NCBI GenBank assembly: GCA_964614415.1
Contig: CAZTLE010000093.1
Location: forward strand, 1 to 15,764
DNA length: 15,764 nt
DNA from: CAZTLE01 sp964614415
GTDB lineage: Bacteria > Bacteroidota > Bacteroidia > Flavobacteriales > Flavobacteriaceae
Direction of reading: 5' to 3'
Shown here: in pieces, positions 6,807 to 12,922 of the stretch
Position numbering within the stretch: position 1 is the stretch's first letter
Layout: every line of letters begins with the position of its first letter
Notes under the pieces: model-generated
Seen by the model: only the letters and a program-made list of their open reading frames with translations
Told to the model about the DNA's origin: nothing
The model's database searches: none
Program-made: the position numbers and the translations under genes

Positions 6807-6832
6807 AAAAAAACCCGAATAATTCGGGTTTT
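6807..6832 (-). terminator. Intrinsic terminator after the rhodanese lipoprotein gene
   Basis: AAACCCGAA (6811-6819) pairs with TTCGGGTTT (6823-6831) across a TAA loop. On the minus strand the stem is followed by seven T (A-run 6807-6813). It begins about seven bases after the stop of the rhodanese lipoprotein gene. It also insulates the redox genes from the conflict operon downstream. Confidence 0.85.
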
Positions 6833-6838
6833 ATTTTC

Positions 6839-7240
6839 TTAGGGCCTTTGAACTGTTTCAAGTCCTTCTTCCTGCCAGGAAGTCAAGCCTCCCTGCAGAT
6901 CATACACCTTGGTGAAGCCCATATCCTTTAGGATTTCAGCAGCTTTGGCGCTACGTCCTCCCTTCTTACAGTATACATAGACAGGTTTATCTTTGTCCAG
7001 CTTTTCAACCTTCTCCTTGAAGTCGGTACTGGTCACACATATATTCTGAGCACTTTTAAGATGGCTAACCTGGTATTCTTCTTCGGTGCGAACGTCAATA
7101 AGTTGCAGTGCATCTGCTCCATAGACCGCCTCATACACTTGAAGTGCAGAGACCATCTTTACCTCCTGTGGGGTATCCTTTTTACAAGCCTGCAGCCCGA
7201 AAAGCAGACTCATTGCTCCTAGTAAAAGAAGTTTTTTCAT
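6839..7240 (-). CDS. Rhodanese-domain lipoprotein
   Basis: This 133-residue protein is a single rhodanese domain exported as a lipoprotein: MKKLLLLGAMSLLFGLQAC has a short charged start, a hydrophobic stretch and a lipobox ending at Cys19. The domain has LIDVRTEEEY (47-56) and the active-site loop CKKGGRS starting at Cys91, which would carry a persulfide. Rhodaneses of this size move sulfane sulfur or bind redox partners; the substrate is unknown. It lies 11 bases after a second, cytosolic rhodanese gene and is followed at once by a terminator, so the two form a short operon. Attachment to the inner or outer membrane, facing the periplasm, is inferred from the lipobox; the residues after Cys (KKD) do not decide between them. 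Confidence 0.9.
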   Translation of the reverse strand: MKKLLLLGAMSLLFGLQACKKDTPQEVKMVSALQVYEAVYGADALQLIDVRTEEEYQVSHLKSAQNICVTSTDFKEKVEKLDKDKPVYVYCKKGGRSAKAAEILKDMGFTKVYDLQGGLTSWQEEGLETVQRP

Positions 7241-7251
7241 AAGCTGTTAGT

Positions 7252-7563
7252 TTAATTGGTTGTTTCTCCATCCCATTCTGAAAAACCTCCCAACAGGTTA
7301 TAGGTATTAGCGACACCTATGGACCGCAACACGGCGCAGGCCTGAAGGCTTCGTCCTCCGGATCGGCAATACACGTAATAGTTTTTCTCCGGATCCAGTT
7401 GTTTTGCCTTTTCCATAAACGCATGCGGATTGTAAATGTCCATTTGCAATGCATTTGGAATATACCCTTCGGAAATCTCATCGGCGGTACGAACGTCAAT
7501 GATTACTGCGTTCTCATCACCGGCAAGCTGTTCTTTCCACTGGGTTTGCGTTAGGTCCTGCAT
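7252..7563 (-). CDS. Cytosolic single-domain rhodanese
   Basis: This 103-residue protein starts MQDLTQTQWKEQL. It carries IIDVRTADE (21-29) and the catalytic loop CRSGGRS (Cys66-Ser72). There is no signal peptide, so it acts in the cytosol, in contrast to the lipoprotein rhodanese encoded 11 bases downstream. The reading frame stays open upstream to an ATG at 7635, but that segment runs through a terminator and a -7 promoter element and has no rhodanese similarity, so the ATG at 7563 is chosen. The pairing of one internal and one external rhodanese suggests sulfur or thiol relay in both compartments (inference). Confidence 0.88.
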   Translation of the reverse strand: MQDLTQTQWKEQLAGDENAVIIDVRTADEISEGYIPNALQMDIYNPHAFMEKAKQLDPEKNYYVYCRSGGRSLQACAVLRSIGVANTYNLLGGFSEWDGETTN

Positions 7564-7579
7564 TGTGTTAAAATTTTCA

Positions 7580-7587
7580 CAAAAATA
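7580..7587 (-). promoter_or_regulatory. -7 element of the rhodanese operon promoter
   Basis: The minus strand reads TATTTTTG, a perfect TAnnTTTG. A TTA about 21 bases upstream is a partial -33. Transcription would start roughly 10 bases before the rhodanese ATG at 7563, which also supports that start. Confidence 0.6.
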
Positions 7588-7609
7588 GGAATTCTTACTG
7601 ATAGACGCT

Positions 7610-7641
7610 AAAAAACCCGGAATGTTACAGAACACCCCGGG
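7610..7641 (-). terminator. Strong intrinsic terminator after the thioredoxin-like gene
   Basis: An 11-bp stem (7616-7626 with 7631-7641, loop ACAG) is fully paired if two G-U pairs are allowed on the minus-strand RNA. It is followed by six T. It ends the unit containing 8842-7668 and precedes the separate rhodanese promoter. Confidence 0.85.
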
Positions 7642-7667
7642 AATTTTATTGAAGTTTATACCAAAAA

Positions 7668-8297
7668 CTAAACTTTAATTGAACAACCAATGGCCCGAGT
7701 CTCCTTTACGGAAACCTCCTGGCCTTTAATTAGCTGATTTACAGCATTGGCTGTATACCTTTCTTTCACAGCTGAAGCATCGCGAGAATTATCATCAATA
7801 GCTCCTATGTACTTCACAATATTTTTTCCGTCTTCTTTTTGAAGCACATATACATGTGGAGTTTTTGTAGCGCCGAACTTAGGATAGACTTTTTGGCCTT
7901 TATCCTGCAAGTACGGGAATGTATATCCTTTGTCTTTGGCTCGTTGCTGCATTGCCTTGAAGCTGTCTCCAGGCTTAGCCGCCGGGCTGTTCGGATTAAT
8001 AGCAATTACAGGATATCCCTGCGACTTGAATTCTTCATCCAACGCAATAACACGGTCCTCCCAGGCAATTGCATAAGGACAGGTATTACACGTAAAGATC
8101 AAAATAAAGCCCTTGGCATCCGGGAAACTGTCAAAACCCATCATGGTTTCGTCAACATTCATCAAATTAATGTTGTCCACAGAATCGCCAACCTGATATC
8201 CGGGAACAGTCTCCTCTTTGGAAGACACGAAGCCCATAACCAAAAATGCAGTCATAGCCACAAGGGTCCCTGCCGTAAAAATTTGCTTTGCTTTCAT
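7668..8297 (-). CDS. Thioredoxin-fold (AhpC/TSA-like redoxin) secreted protein
   Basis: This 209-residue protein has an N-terminal hydrophobic signal (about 7-25: FTAGTLVAMTAFLVMGF) and a redoxin domain from about 33. The active site is TCNTCPYA, with Cys70 and Cys73 forming a CxxC at the end of the first core strand. The cis-Pro region is ATKTPHVYVL (Pro147). A third Cys (Cys205) sits in the extreme C-terminal IGCSIKV, a tail commonly seen in this Bacteroidetes redoxin group. It likely acts as a periplasmic thiol oxidoreductase or peroxidase; the substrate is unknown. It is read with the TlpA-like lipoprotein gene 11 bases upstream and stopped by the terminator after it. Confidence 0.87.
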   Translation of the reverse strand: MKAKQIFTAGTLVAMTAFLVMGFVSSKEETVPGYQVGDSVDNINLMNVDETMMGFDSFPDAKGFILIFTCNTCPYAIAWEDRVIALDEEFKSQGYPVIAINPNSPAAKPGDSFKAMQQRAKDKGYTFPYLQDKGQKVYPKFGATKTPHVYVLQKEDGKNIVKYIGAIDDNSRDASAVKERYTANAVNQLIKGQEVSVKETRAIGCSIKV

Positions 8298-8308
8298 AAG
8301 AATATTAT

Positions 8309-8842
8309 TTATAGGATGGTTTTTAATTCGGTCTCGAGCTCTCCATAGGTGAAGGAGCGCTCGTAAAATTGCCGCTTATCTCCTTGATAGATAACCGTTG
8401 CCGGAATCGCACCGCTCCACTCTTCGGCTACTTTAGGGATCCAGGAGTTCGCATCCGGGTCGTCCAGAAGAACGACGTCCGACTGGATCTTCCTGTTACG
8501 CACAAAAGGAACAACTTTGCTTTCCAGGTGATCCGGAAAATCCAGGCTTACCAATAACACCTTTACTTTTTGATCTTGATACGCTTCACCCAATTGTTCG
8601 AAAGCAGGGAGCTCTTTGACACATGGTTTACACCAGGTAGCCCAAAAGTTAACGACATAGGTCGTGTCATTATCTTTATGAAGCAGTGGTGATAACTCTT
8701 CAAAACTGTACATGGGTATCGAAGAAGTGGTGCGAACTTCTTCAACAACTAGCGGAATATCCTGAGCCATGACTTCCTTCTTCTCCTCTTTACAGGAAAC
8801 CAATAAAAGCACACAACTCAGACTAAGTAAAGTTCGTTTCAT
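8309..8842 (-). CDS. TlpA/ResA-like thioredoxin lipoprotein
   Basis: This 177-residue protein has a lipoprotein signal, MKRTLLSLSCVLLLVSC, with lipobox Cys17. The thioredoxin domain holds VVNFWATWCKPCVKELP (63-79), the active-site WCKPC with Cys71 and Cys74, and the cis-Pro in AIPATVI (Pro147). WCKPC and the position after a lipid anchor are typical of TlpA/ResA-like reductases that keep envelope thiols reduced, for example during cytochrome c maturation; no cytochrome genes are nearby, so the client is open. It is the first gene of a two-gene unit with the redoxin downstream and is divergent from the MarR gene. No consensus promoter is visible on its side, but two direct-repeat pairs lie just upstream. 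Confidence 0.9.
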   Translation of the reverse strand: MKRTLLSLSCVLLLVSCKEEKKEVMAQDIPLVVEEVRTTSSIPMYSFEELSPLLHKDNDTTYVVNFWATWCKPCVKELPAFEQLGEAYQDQKVKVLLVSLDFPDHLESKVVPFVRNRKIQSDVVLLDDPDANSWIPKVAEEWSGAIPATVIYQGDKRQFYERSFTYGELETELKTIL

Positions 8843-8876
8843 CAGTTAAATATATTCATTGCATGGCAAAGCCAGG

Positions 8877-8909
8877 ACGTATTTAACACTTCGATCCACG
8901 TATTTAACA
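8877..8909. promoter_or_regulatory. Direct repeat ACGTATTTAACA x2, 21-bp period
   Basis: Exact 12-mers lie at 8877-8888 and 8898-8909. The 21-bp period equals two helical turns, so both would face the same side of the DNA. They are 34-67 bases upstream of the TlpA-like start, in the position for an activator or repressor site. Confidence 0.5.
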
Positions 8910-8934
8910 GTTGATTAATAGTGCGGAACAGCAC

Positions 8935-8968
8935 TTCGTTAAAATTTCAATTAAAAATTCGTTAAAAT
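8935..8968. promoter_or_regulatory. Direct repeat TTCGTTAAAAT x2, 23-bp period
   Basis: Exact 11-mers lie at 8935-8945 and 8958-8968, the second ending two bases before the -33 TTG of the MarR promoter. Their GTTAAA core also occurs, on the opposite strand, in the neighbouring ACGTATTTAACA pair. They could be binding sites for a regulator of the divergent genes, although AT-rich chance similarity is possible. Confidence 0.4.
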
Positions 8969-8970
8969 AA

Positions 8971-8999
8971 TTGCACGTATAATTTTTTTAATACATTTG
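8971..8999 (+). promoter_or_regulatory. Bacteroidetes sigma-A promoter of the marR-yceI unit
   Basis: TTG at 8971-8973, an 18-base spacer, then TACATTTG at 8992-8999, which matches TAnnTTTG perfectly. The transcription start should fall near 9005, inside the palindrome that follows. Confidence 0.8.
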
Positions 9000-9001
9000 T
9001 A

Positions 9002-9018
9002 TCTACAATTGTTGTAGA
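9002..9018. promoter_or_regulatory. Palindromic operator TCTACAATTGTTGTAGA
   Basis: Two perfect 7-base half-sites, TCTACAA and TTGTAGA, flank a 3-base centre. The site covers the predicted transcription start of the MarR gene, three bases after the -7 element. MarR dimers bind 16-20 bp palindromes, and autorepression from such a position is standard for the family; binding here is inferred. Confidence 0.7.
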
Positions 9019-9025
9019 AACAATA

Positions 9026-9484
9026 ATGAGTATAGAAGACGACATAAAACAAACGACACCTATGGCTCCTCACACGAGGACGGTGGTAAACCTTATGTTT
9101 ACGGCACGGTACATTGAGGATCGGTCGTCTGCACTCATAAAACAGTATGACATAACTGCTCAACAGTATAATGTACTCCGAATTCTACGCGGACAAAAAG
9201 GTCGGCCGGCAAACCTATCGACCATTCAGGAACGCATGATAGACCGAAATAGCAATACTACCCGCCTTGTCGATAAGTTACTGGCGAAGGGATACGTAGA
9301 ACGTCAAATATGTCCGGAAAACCGTAGAAAAGTAGAGATATCAATTACTCCCCAGGGACTGGCGCTCTTAAAGGAGATGGATCCTCCCGTGGAATCTAAC
9401 AACAATTCCCTGGTCGGAACACTTTCCGTTGCCGAACAGGAAACACTCAACTCATTACTCGATAAGCTAAGAAATAATTCATAA
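9026..9484 (+). CDS. MarR-family transcriptional regulator
   Basis: This 152-residue winged-helix protein has an N-terminal dimerisation helix (16-40), the helix-turn-helix from ITAQQYNVLRILRG (43-56) through NLSTIQERMIDRNSNTTRLVDKLLAKGYV (63-91), and a wing with CPENRRKVEISITPQG (96-111), the position of the conserved D-x-R segment. A single Cys96 lies at the wing base; with redox genes on both sides it might sense thiol stress, but that is speculation. It is read from a clear promoter with a palindrome over the start site, so autorepression is likely. The YceI gene follows 29 bases later in the same unit, and the TlpA-like operon is divergent from it. Confidence 0.9.
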   Translation: MSIEDDIKQTTPMAPHTRTVVNLMFTARYIEDRSSALIKQYDITAQQYNVLRILRGQKGRPANLSTIQERMIDRNSNTTRLVDKLLAKGYVERQICPENRRKVEISITPQGLALLKEMDPPVESNNNSLVGTLSVAEQETLNSLLDKLRNNS

Positions 9485-9513
9485 CCCTTACATAACACTA
9501 AATATCAGAAACT

Positions 9514-10083
9514 ATGAAAATTGCAATGAAGTCTATATTGGTTCTATTAGTAGCCGCAACGGTTACCGCATTCACCAATACAACAGTTAAAAAGATCAAC
9601 GTATCCGAAAGCACGATCACCTGGAAAGGAAAGAAAATTGTAGGCAACGGACATCAGGGAACTATCAACCTTAAATCCGGTCATCTTGAAATGGACGGAA
9701 ACACATTAACGGGAGGTGAGTTCGTGGTGGACATGACCTCCATTAACGTGACTGACCTCGAAGGCAAAGGTAAAGGACGACTGGAAGGTCACCTGAAAAG
9801 TGATGATTTCTTTGGCGTAACGAACTACCCGGAAGCCAAACTGGTTATTACCAGCGCAACCAAAGGTGACAAATCCTATAAGGTGAATGCCGATCTTACG
9901 GTGAAAGGAAAAACACAGGCCGTGTCATTTAATTTGGACATGGGTAACTCTGAAGCGCGTGCCATCCTGGAATTTGACCGTTCCAAGCACGATGTTCGCT
10001 ATGGATCCGGTAGTTTCTTTGACGACCTGGGAGACAAGGCCATTTCAGATAATATCCTACTAGACGTACTGCTGAAGTTTTAA
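9514..10083 (+). CDS. YceI-family lipocalin-like secreted protein
   Basis: This 189-residue protein has a signal peptide (MKIAMKSILVLLVAATVTAF, cleavage probably after TAF or TVTA) and a YceI beta-barrel: STITWKGKKIVGNGHQGTI at about 32-50, FVVDMTSINVTDL (70-82), LEGHLKSDDFF (90-100) and the closing FFDDLGDKAISDNILLDV. YceI barrels bind long isoprenoid or fatty-acid-type ligands in the periplasm. A second ATG four codons in could also be the start. The gene follows marR by 29 bases and is closed by a terminator, so it is the likely target of the MarR protein. The link to stress or lipid handling is inference from family and context. Confidence 0.92.
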   Translation: MKIAMKSILVLLVAATVTAFTNTTVKKINVSESTITWKGKKIVGNGHQGTINLKSGHLEMDGNTLTGGEFVVDMTSINVTDLEGKGKGRLEGHLKSDDFFGVTNYPEAKLVITSATKGDKSYKVNADLTVKGKTQAVSFNLDMGNSEARAILEFDRSKHDVRYGSGSFFDDLGDKAISDNILLDVLLKF

Positions 10084-10105
10084 GAAATTCAGCTTTTAAG
10101 GTGAG

Positions 10106-10138
10106 AAAGCGCATTCGGTATCCCGGTGCGCTTTTTTT
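10106..10138 (+). terminator. Intrinsic terminator after yceI
   Basis: AAAGCGCA (10106-10113) pairs with TGCGCTTT (10127-10134), followed by further T. It ends the marR-yceI unit and abuts the end of the convergent DUF1501 gene, whose stop codon region it touches. Confidence 0.85.
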
Positions 10139-11327
10139 ATACAATTGAAACAGGCGTCACAGCCCTGGTCAGGATATCTTCCTGCCCCGCATCAAGCCAG
10201 TTTTCCAGAATATTCGCATAAATACTTCGGAAATCTATTTCATAGGTAATGTCTCCGTTGTCATCAAGATTGGCAAGGTCGGGGGCTGCATTAAACAGTC
10301 CGGGCTTGCGAAGCTTGTCCCCTATTACAAATACGTTATTGGCTGCTCCGTGATCAGTACCATTGGCAGCATTTTGCTCAACCCGTCTTCCGAACTCAGA
10401 AAATGTGAGTATCAAGGTATCTTTGAAGGTGCCGTTCTTTTTCAGGTCTTTCACCAAAGTAGACACTTCACTGGAATACTCTTTCAACAACCGGTCCTGT
10501 CTTCGTGCCTGACCCGCGTGGGTATCAAAACCGCTAAAGGAGGCATAATAAACACGCGTACTTAAGCCGGAATTGATAAATTGAGCTATGGTGCTAAGTT
10601 GCCGCCCAAAGGCGCGGGCTCCATACTTCATTGTAGGCCTGTACACCTTCACTTTATCGAATATATAGGAGGCGGACTGCTTTGCATCGATCATAGTTCG
10701 ATAGAGGTAGCCCATATTGTGCTCACTGAGGTGCGCATCTTTTTGATGTGCCAGCACCTGATCGAAGTACGGATCACTCGCGATGCGGTATAACAATCTG
10801 GGATTCATCGTCGCCGTTCCCGCAAGTTCCTTACCCTTCATCATCAAGGACAGGGACTGTCCTATTTCGATAGCCTCGTGAGGCGTTGATGCATGTGCAT
10901 CCAGGTACCTTCCAATCCAACCGGTATTCAAGACCTGATCCGACCCACTGGCGGTATGCCAGATATCAGTCGACCGAAAGTGAGAACGATCGGGGTTAGG
11001 ATACCCTACGTTATTTATTATACAAAGATCCCCTGCATCGTATAACTCTTTCAGCTCTTTCAGGTTCTTATTGAAGCCAAGGTCATCGGTCAATCGCAGC
11101 GCCTCATTTCGTTTTATTCCTAAAACAGGACGCGATTTGTAATAAATATCGTTTCGGTAAGGAATAATCGTATTCAGTCCATCATTACCTCCCGTAAGTT
11201 GTATGATCACCAATCTCCTGTAACCGGTCGAGGCAAGCAAATCACCCTCCATGGCCTTCACAAAGGAAGGCACAAAAAACACACTACTGGCAAGCGCTGA
11301 ATTCTTTAAAAAATCTCTTCGTTTCAT
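10137..11327 (-). CDS. DUF1501 family protein with Tat-type signal
   Basis: This 396-residue protein opens MKRRDFLKNSALASSVFFVP, a twin-arginine signal with RRDFLK, so it is probably exported folded. The DUF1501 hallmarks are all present: VIIQLTGGNDGLNT (40-53), DRSHFRSTDIWH (113-124), FDTHAGQ (267-273), FSEFGRRV (309-316) and GTDHGAAN (323-330). The fold is related to alkaline-phosphatase/sulfatase enzymes and the D-T-H and D-H-G motifs suggest a metal site, but no activity has been established for the family. It is the downstream partner of a DUF1800 gene, 5 bases away, a pair that recurs across Bacteroidetes, Planctomycetes and Proteobacteria. Length is typical. Confidence 0.93.
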   Translation of the reverse strand: MKRRDFLKNSALASSVFFVPSFVKAMEGDLLASTGYRRLVIIQLTGGNDGLNTIIPYRNDIYYKSRPVLGIKRNEALRLTDDLGFNKNLKELKELYDAGDLCIINNVGYPNPDRSHFRSTDIWHTASGSDQVLNTGWIGRYLDAHASTPHEAIEIGQSLSLMMKGKELAGTATMNPRLLYRIASDPYFDQVLAHQKDAHLSEHNMGYLYRTMIDAKQSASYIFDKVKVYRPTMKYGARAFGRQLSTIAQFINSGLSTRVYYASFSGFDTHAGQARRQDRLLKEYSSEVSTLVKDLKKNGTFKDTLILTFSEFGRRVEQNAANGTDHGAANNVFVIGDKLRKPGLFNAAPDLANLDDNGDITYEIDFRSIYANILENWLDAGQEDILTRAVTPVSIV

Positions 11328-11332
11328 AGGTG

Positions 11333-12700
11333 TCAGGTTAATTGGAATTCGGGAAGAGACATAAGTTGCATTACAAAGTCTCGTTTATCTTGTTTCTTTA
11401 ATCCGGAGATCAGGTCAATCGATCCGGGAGCTTGTGAACCTGCTAACACCATATCGATCAATTTCTCCTCAGACAGTCCCTGAGTCATAGCATCGAATGC
11501 TTCCCAATCCACGGATACCTTCAATCGATTGCCATACGGGCGTTTCGACATCTCGATAAATCGGTCTCTGGCAGTGCCGGTTGGAATCATTCCTTTTCCC
11601 AGTAATAAAGAAGGTAATTTAAGGCGGGTCATGATGGTATTCGTATCAATCCAACTTTTACCACCCTCCCATCCGGCGACATTAGGCGGATCCAATGGAA
11701 CCTGCCCCAGTAGTCGCTGAAGGAATACCATTTCTTTTTCTGCTGTAAATCTGTAGGGCACTACCAGGTGCATTGACGCAAGGAAATCCATGGGTGATTT
11801 GATCTTCGATCCTATGTTTTCCTCATCATAAAACCAATCACTCATAAATAAGAAATGCATCACATCCTTTATATCGTAGTGGCGATAGAAAACCTCGGCC
11901 ATCTCCAAAACATGAGCCGGATTCACCTTTTCATTCACAAAATACCGATACAGTTTCGTGCAAATGAATTGAGCGCATTCGGGCTTCTTTGTAATAATGG
12001 CAATTATGTCCTCACCATCCAGATCGGCCTCCCAGCCCATGAACGACTTTGTTCCGTAGTCGTGCTGCCGGGTTCTAAAGTAGAAATCTCCTTCTATTCG
12101 ATGCGCCCATCCCGTGAAAGCTCTGGCGGCTTCCTTAATATCGTCTTCCGTGTAGTTGCCGGGCCCCAAAGTAAAGAGTTCCATAAGTTCCCGGGCAAAG
12201 TTCTCGTTGGGGTGCCCTTTCAGGTTTTGATTCGTATTGAGGTAGCGCATCATGGCGGGCTCTTTAGCAACCGCCAAAACAAATTTTTTGAAATTGCCAA
12301 GGGCGTTCTCCCTAAGCACATTATTGTAACGTTGTATGTAGGGAGGAACATTATCCCTGCACACAAAAACATTCATCCAGAATAGGGTCATTCGCTCATT
12401 TAAGGGCTCAATGGGATTCAGCATCCTATCCATAAAGACACCGGCAAAATTTAAGCGCAGGGTTTTGTTGTTCTCAATAGTCTTGACGAACTCTTTCCGC
12501 CTTGTCATTCGGTCGAGGTCCCTGGCGAAGAACTTATCAAAAGGCGTCTGATCAATAGTGAGCGGGGTGTAATCCCGGGAGGCTTTGAACAACTCGTTCA
12601 CCACTTCCTTGCGGGACATTGAGCTCTTAGCCTCAGCCTCCACAGGAAGTATTCCGAAGGCTGCCCTTCGATACAAATGATATATGTGCTTAATGTCCAT
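11333..12700 (-). CDS. DUF1800 family protein
   Basis: This 455-residue protein has the DUF1800 landmarks: a start with HLYRRAAFG (8-16), the block NPIEPLNERMTLFWMNVF (95-112), NENFARELMELFTLGPGNYTEDD (165-187), ARAFTGW (192-198) and DPPNVAGWEGGKSWIDT near the end. The domain has no known reaction; it is nearly always encoded beside DUF1501. No signal peptide is evident, unlike its partner. A -7-like TATCTTTT lies on the minus strand at 12717-12724, one base off consensus and about 17 bases upstream of the ATG, without a good -33. It is divergent from the trp operon and shares its 222-bp upstream region. Confidence 0.92.
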   Translation of the reverse strand: MDIKHIYHLYRRAAFGILPVEAEAKSSMSRKEVVNELFKASRDYTPLTIDQTPFDKFFARDLDRMTRRKEFVKTIENNKTLRLNFAGVFMDRMLNPIEPLNERMTLFWMNVFVCRDNVPPYIQRYNNVLRENALGNFKKFVLAVAKEPAMMRYLNTNQNLKGHPNENFARELMELFTLGPGNYTEDDIKEAARAFTGWAHRIEGDFYFRTRQHDYGTKSFMGWEADLDGEDIIAIITKKPECAQFICTKLYRYFVNEKVNPAHVLEMAEVFYRHYDIKDVMHFLFMSDWFYDEENIGSKIKSPMDFLASMHLVVPYRFTAEKEMVFLQRLLGQVPLDPPNVAGWEGGKSWIDTNTIMTRLKLPSLLLGKGMIPTGTARDRFIEMSKRPYGNRLKVSVDWEAFDAMTQGLSEEKLIDMVLAGSQAPGSIDLISGLKKQDKRDFVMQLMSLPEFQLT

Positions 12701-12763
12701 ATGTCTATTTGACTGAAAAAGATACGAAAGGTTTTTCTTCCGCTTAATTTTTTTGAAAATTGT

Positions 12764-12793
12764 TTGTGCCTTTCTAATGTATTTCTATCTTTG
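12764..12793 (+). promoter_or_regulatory. trp operon promoter
   Basis: TTG at 12764-12766, a 19-base spacer and TATCTTTG at 12786-12793 match the Bacteroidetes consensus exactly. Transcription should start near 12800, only a few bases before the leader-peptide ATG at 12802. Confidence 0.85.
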
Positions 12794-12801
12794 AACTCAC
12801 A

Positions 12802-12858
12802 ATGAATTATTCAAGAAATACAAACTGGTGGTGGATCAACTTACGTCAAATGTCGTGA
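12802..12858 (+). CDS. trpL: trp leader peptide with three consecutive Trp codons
   Basis: This 18-residue ORF, MNYSRNTNWWWINLRQMS, has Trp codons 9-11 (TGG TGG TGG at 12826-12834) and a TGA stop at 12856-12858. It lies between the trp promoter and a terminator ahead of trpE, exactly where an attenuation sensor should be. Three Trp in 18 residues is far beyond chance. Its mRNA leader would be only about two bases, so it is nearly leaderless. When charged tRNA-Trp is scarce, a ribosome should stall at 12826-12834 and leave 12851-12858 free to pair with the terminator arm. It is too short for ordinary gene calling. Confidence 0.92.
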   Translation: MNYSRNTNWWWINLRQMS

Positions 12859-12908
12859 GCTGAAGCACTATGCGTAAACATATACCAGAAGGCTTGTCAA
12901 TCACGACA
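12851..12908 (+). promoter_or_regulatory. Antiterminator pairing of the trp attenuator
   Basis: TGTCGTGA (12851-12858) is perfectly complementary to TCACGACA (12901-12908), which covers most of the terminator loop and half of its 3' arm. The two pairings exclude each other. The 5' segment includes the leader-peptide stop codon, so a ribosome finishing the peptide masks it and the terminator forms, while a stalled one leaves it free. This is an unusually simple two-state version of attenuation. Confidence 0.7.
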
Positions 12909-12919
12909 AGCCTTTTTTT
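12889..12919 (+). terminator. trp attenuator terminator
   Basis: AAGGCTTGTC (12889-12898) pairs with GACAAGCCTT (12905-12914) around a 6-base loop, followed by T to 12919. It sits three bases before the trpE ATG, so trpE is expressed only on read-through. The trpE start lies so close to the hairpin that structure could also limit ribosome access. Confidence 0.93.
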
Positions 12920-12922
12920 ATT

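Larger units (their letters stand above)
6540..6838. other. 299-bp intergenic region upstream of the conflict operon
   Basis: No convincing gene is present; the plus-strand ORF crossing 6456-6710 overlaps the antisense of the TIR gene and looks non-coding. The region must hold the operon promoter on the minus strand, but I find no full TTG-N19-TAnnTTTG match. The closest -7 is TATTTTG at 6633-6627, one base short and lacking a -33 element. It also holds a 7-bp inverted repeat at 6579-6596 and the terminator of the rhodanese gene at 6807-6832. A weak or regulated promoter would fit a stress-responsive operon, which is inference. Confidence 0.5.

Noticed and set aside
7564..7635. 24-residue N-terminal extension of the cytosolic rhodanese
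   Set aside because: It would cross an intrinsic terminator and the -7 promoter element and has no similarity to rhodanese sequences.
7839..8348. 169-codon plus-strand ORF
   Set aside because: Antisense to the redoxin gene, whose CxxC and signal peptide are unmistakable.
11855..12385. 176-codon plus-strand ORF
   Set aside because: Shadow of the DUF1800 gene; the minus frame has clear family motifs throughout.
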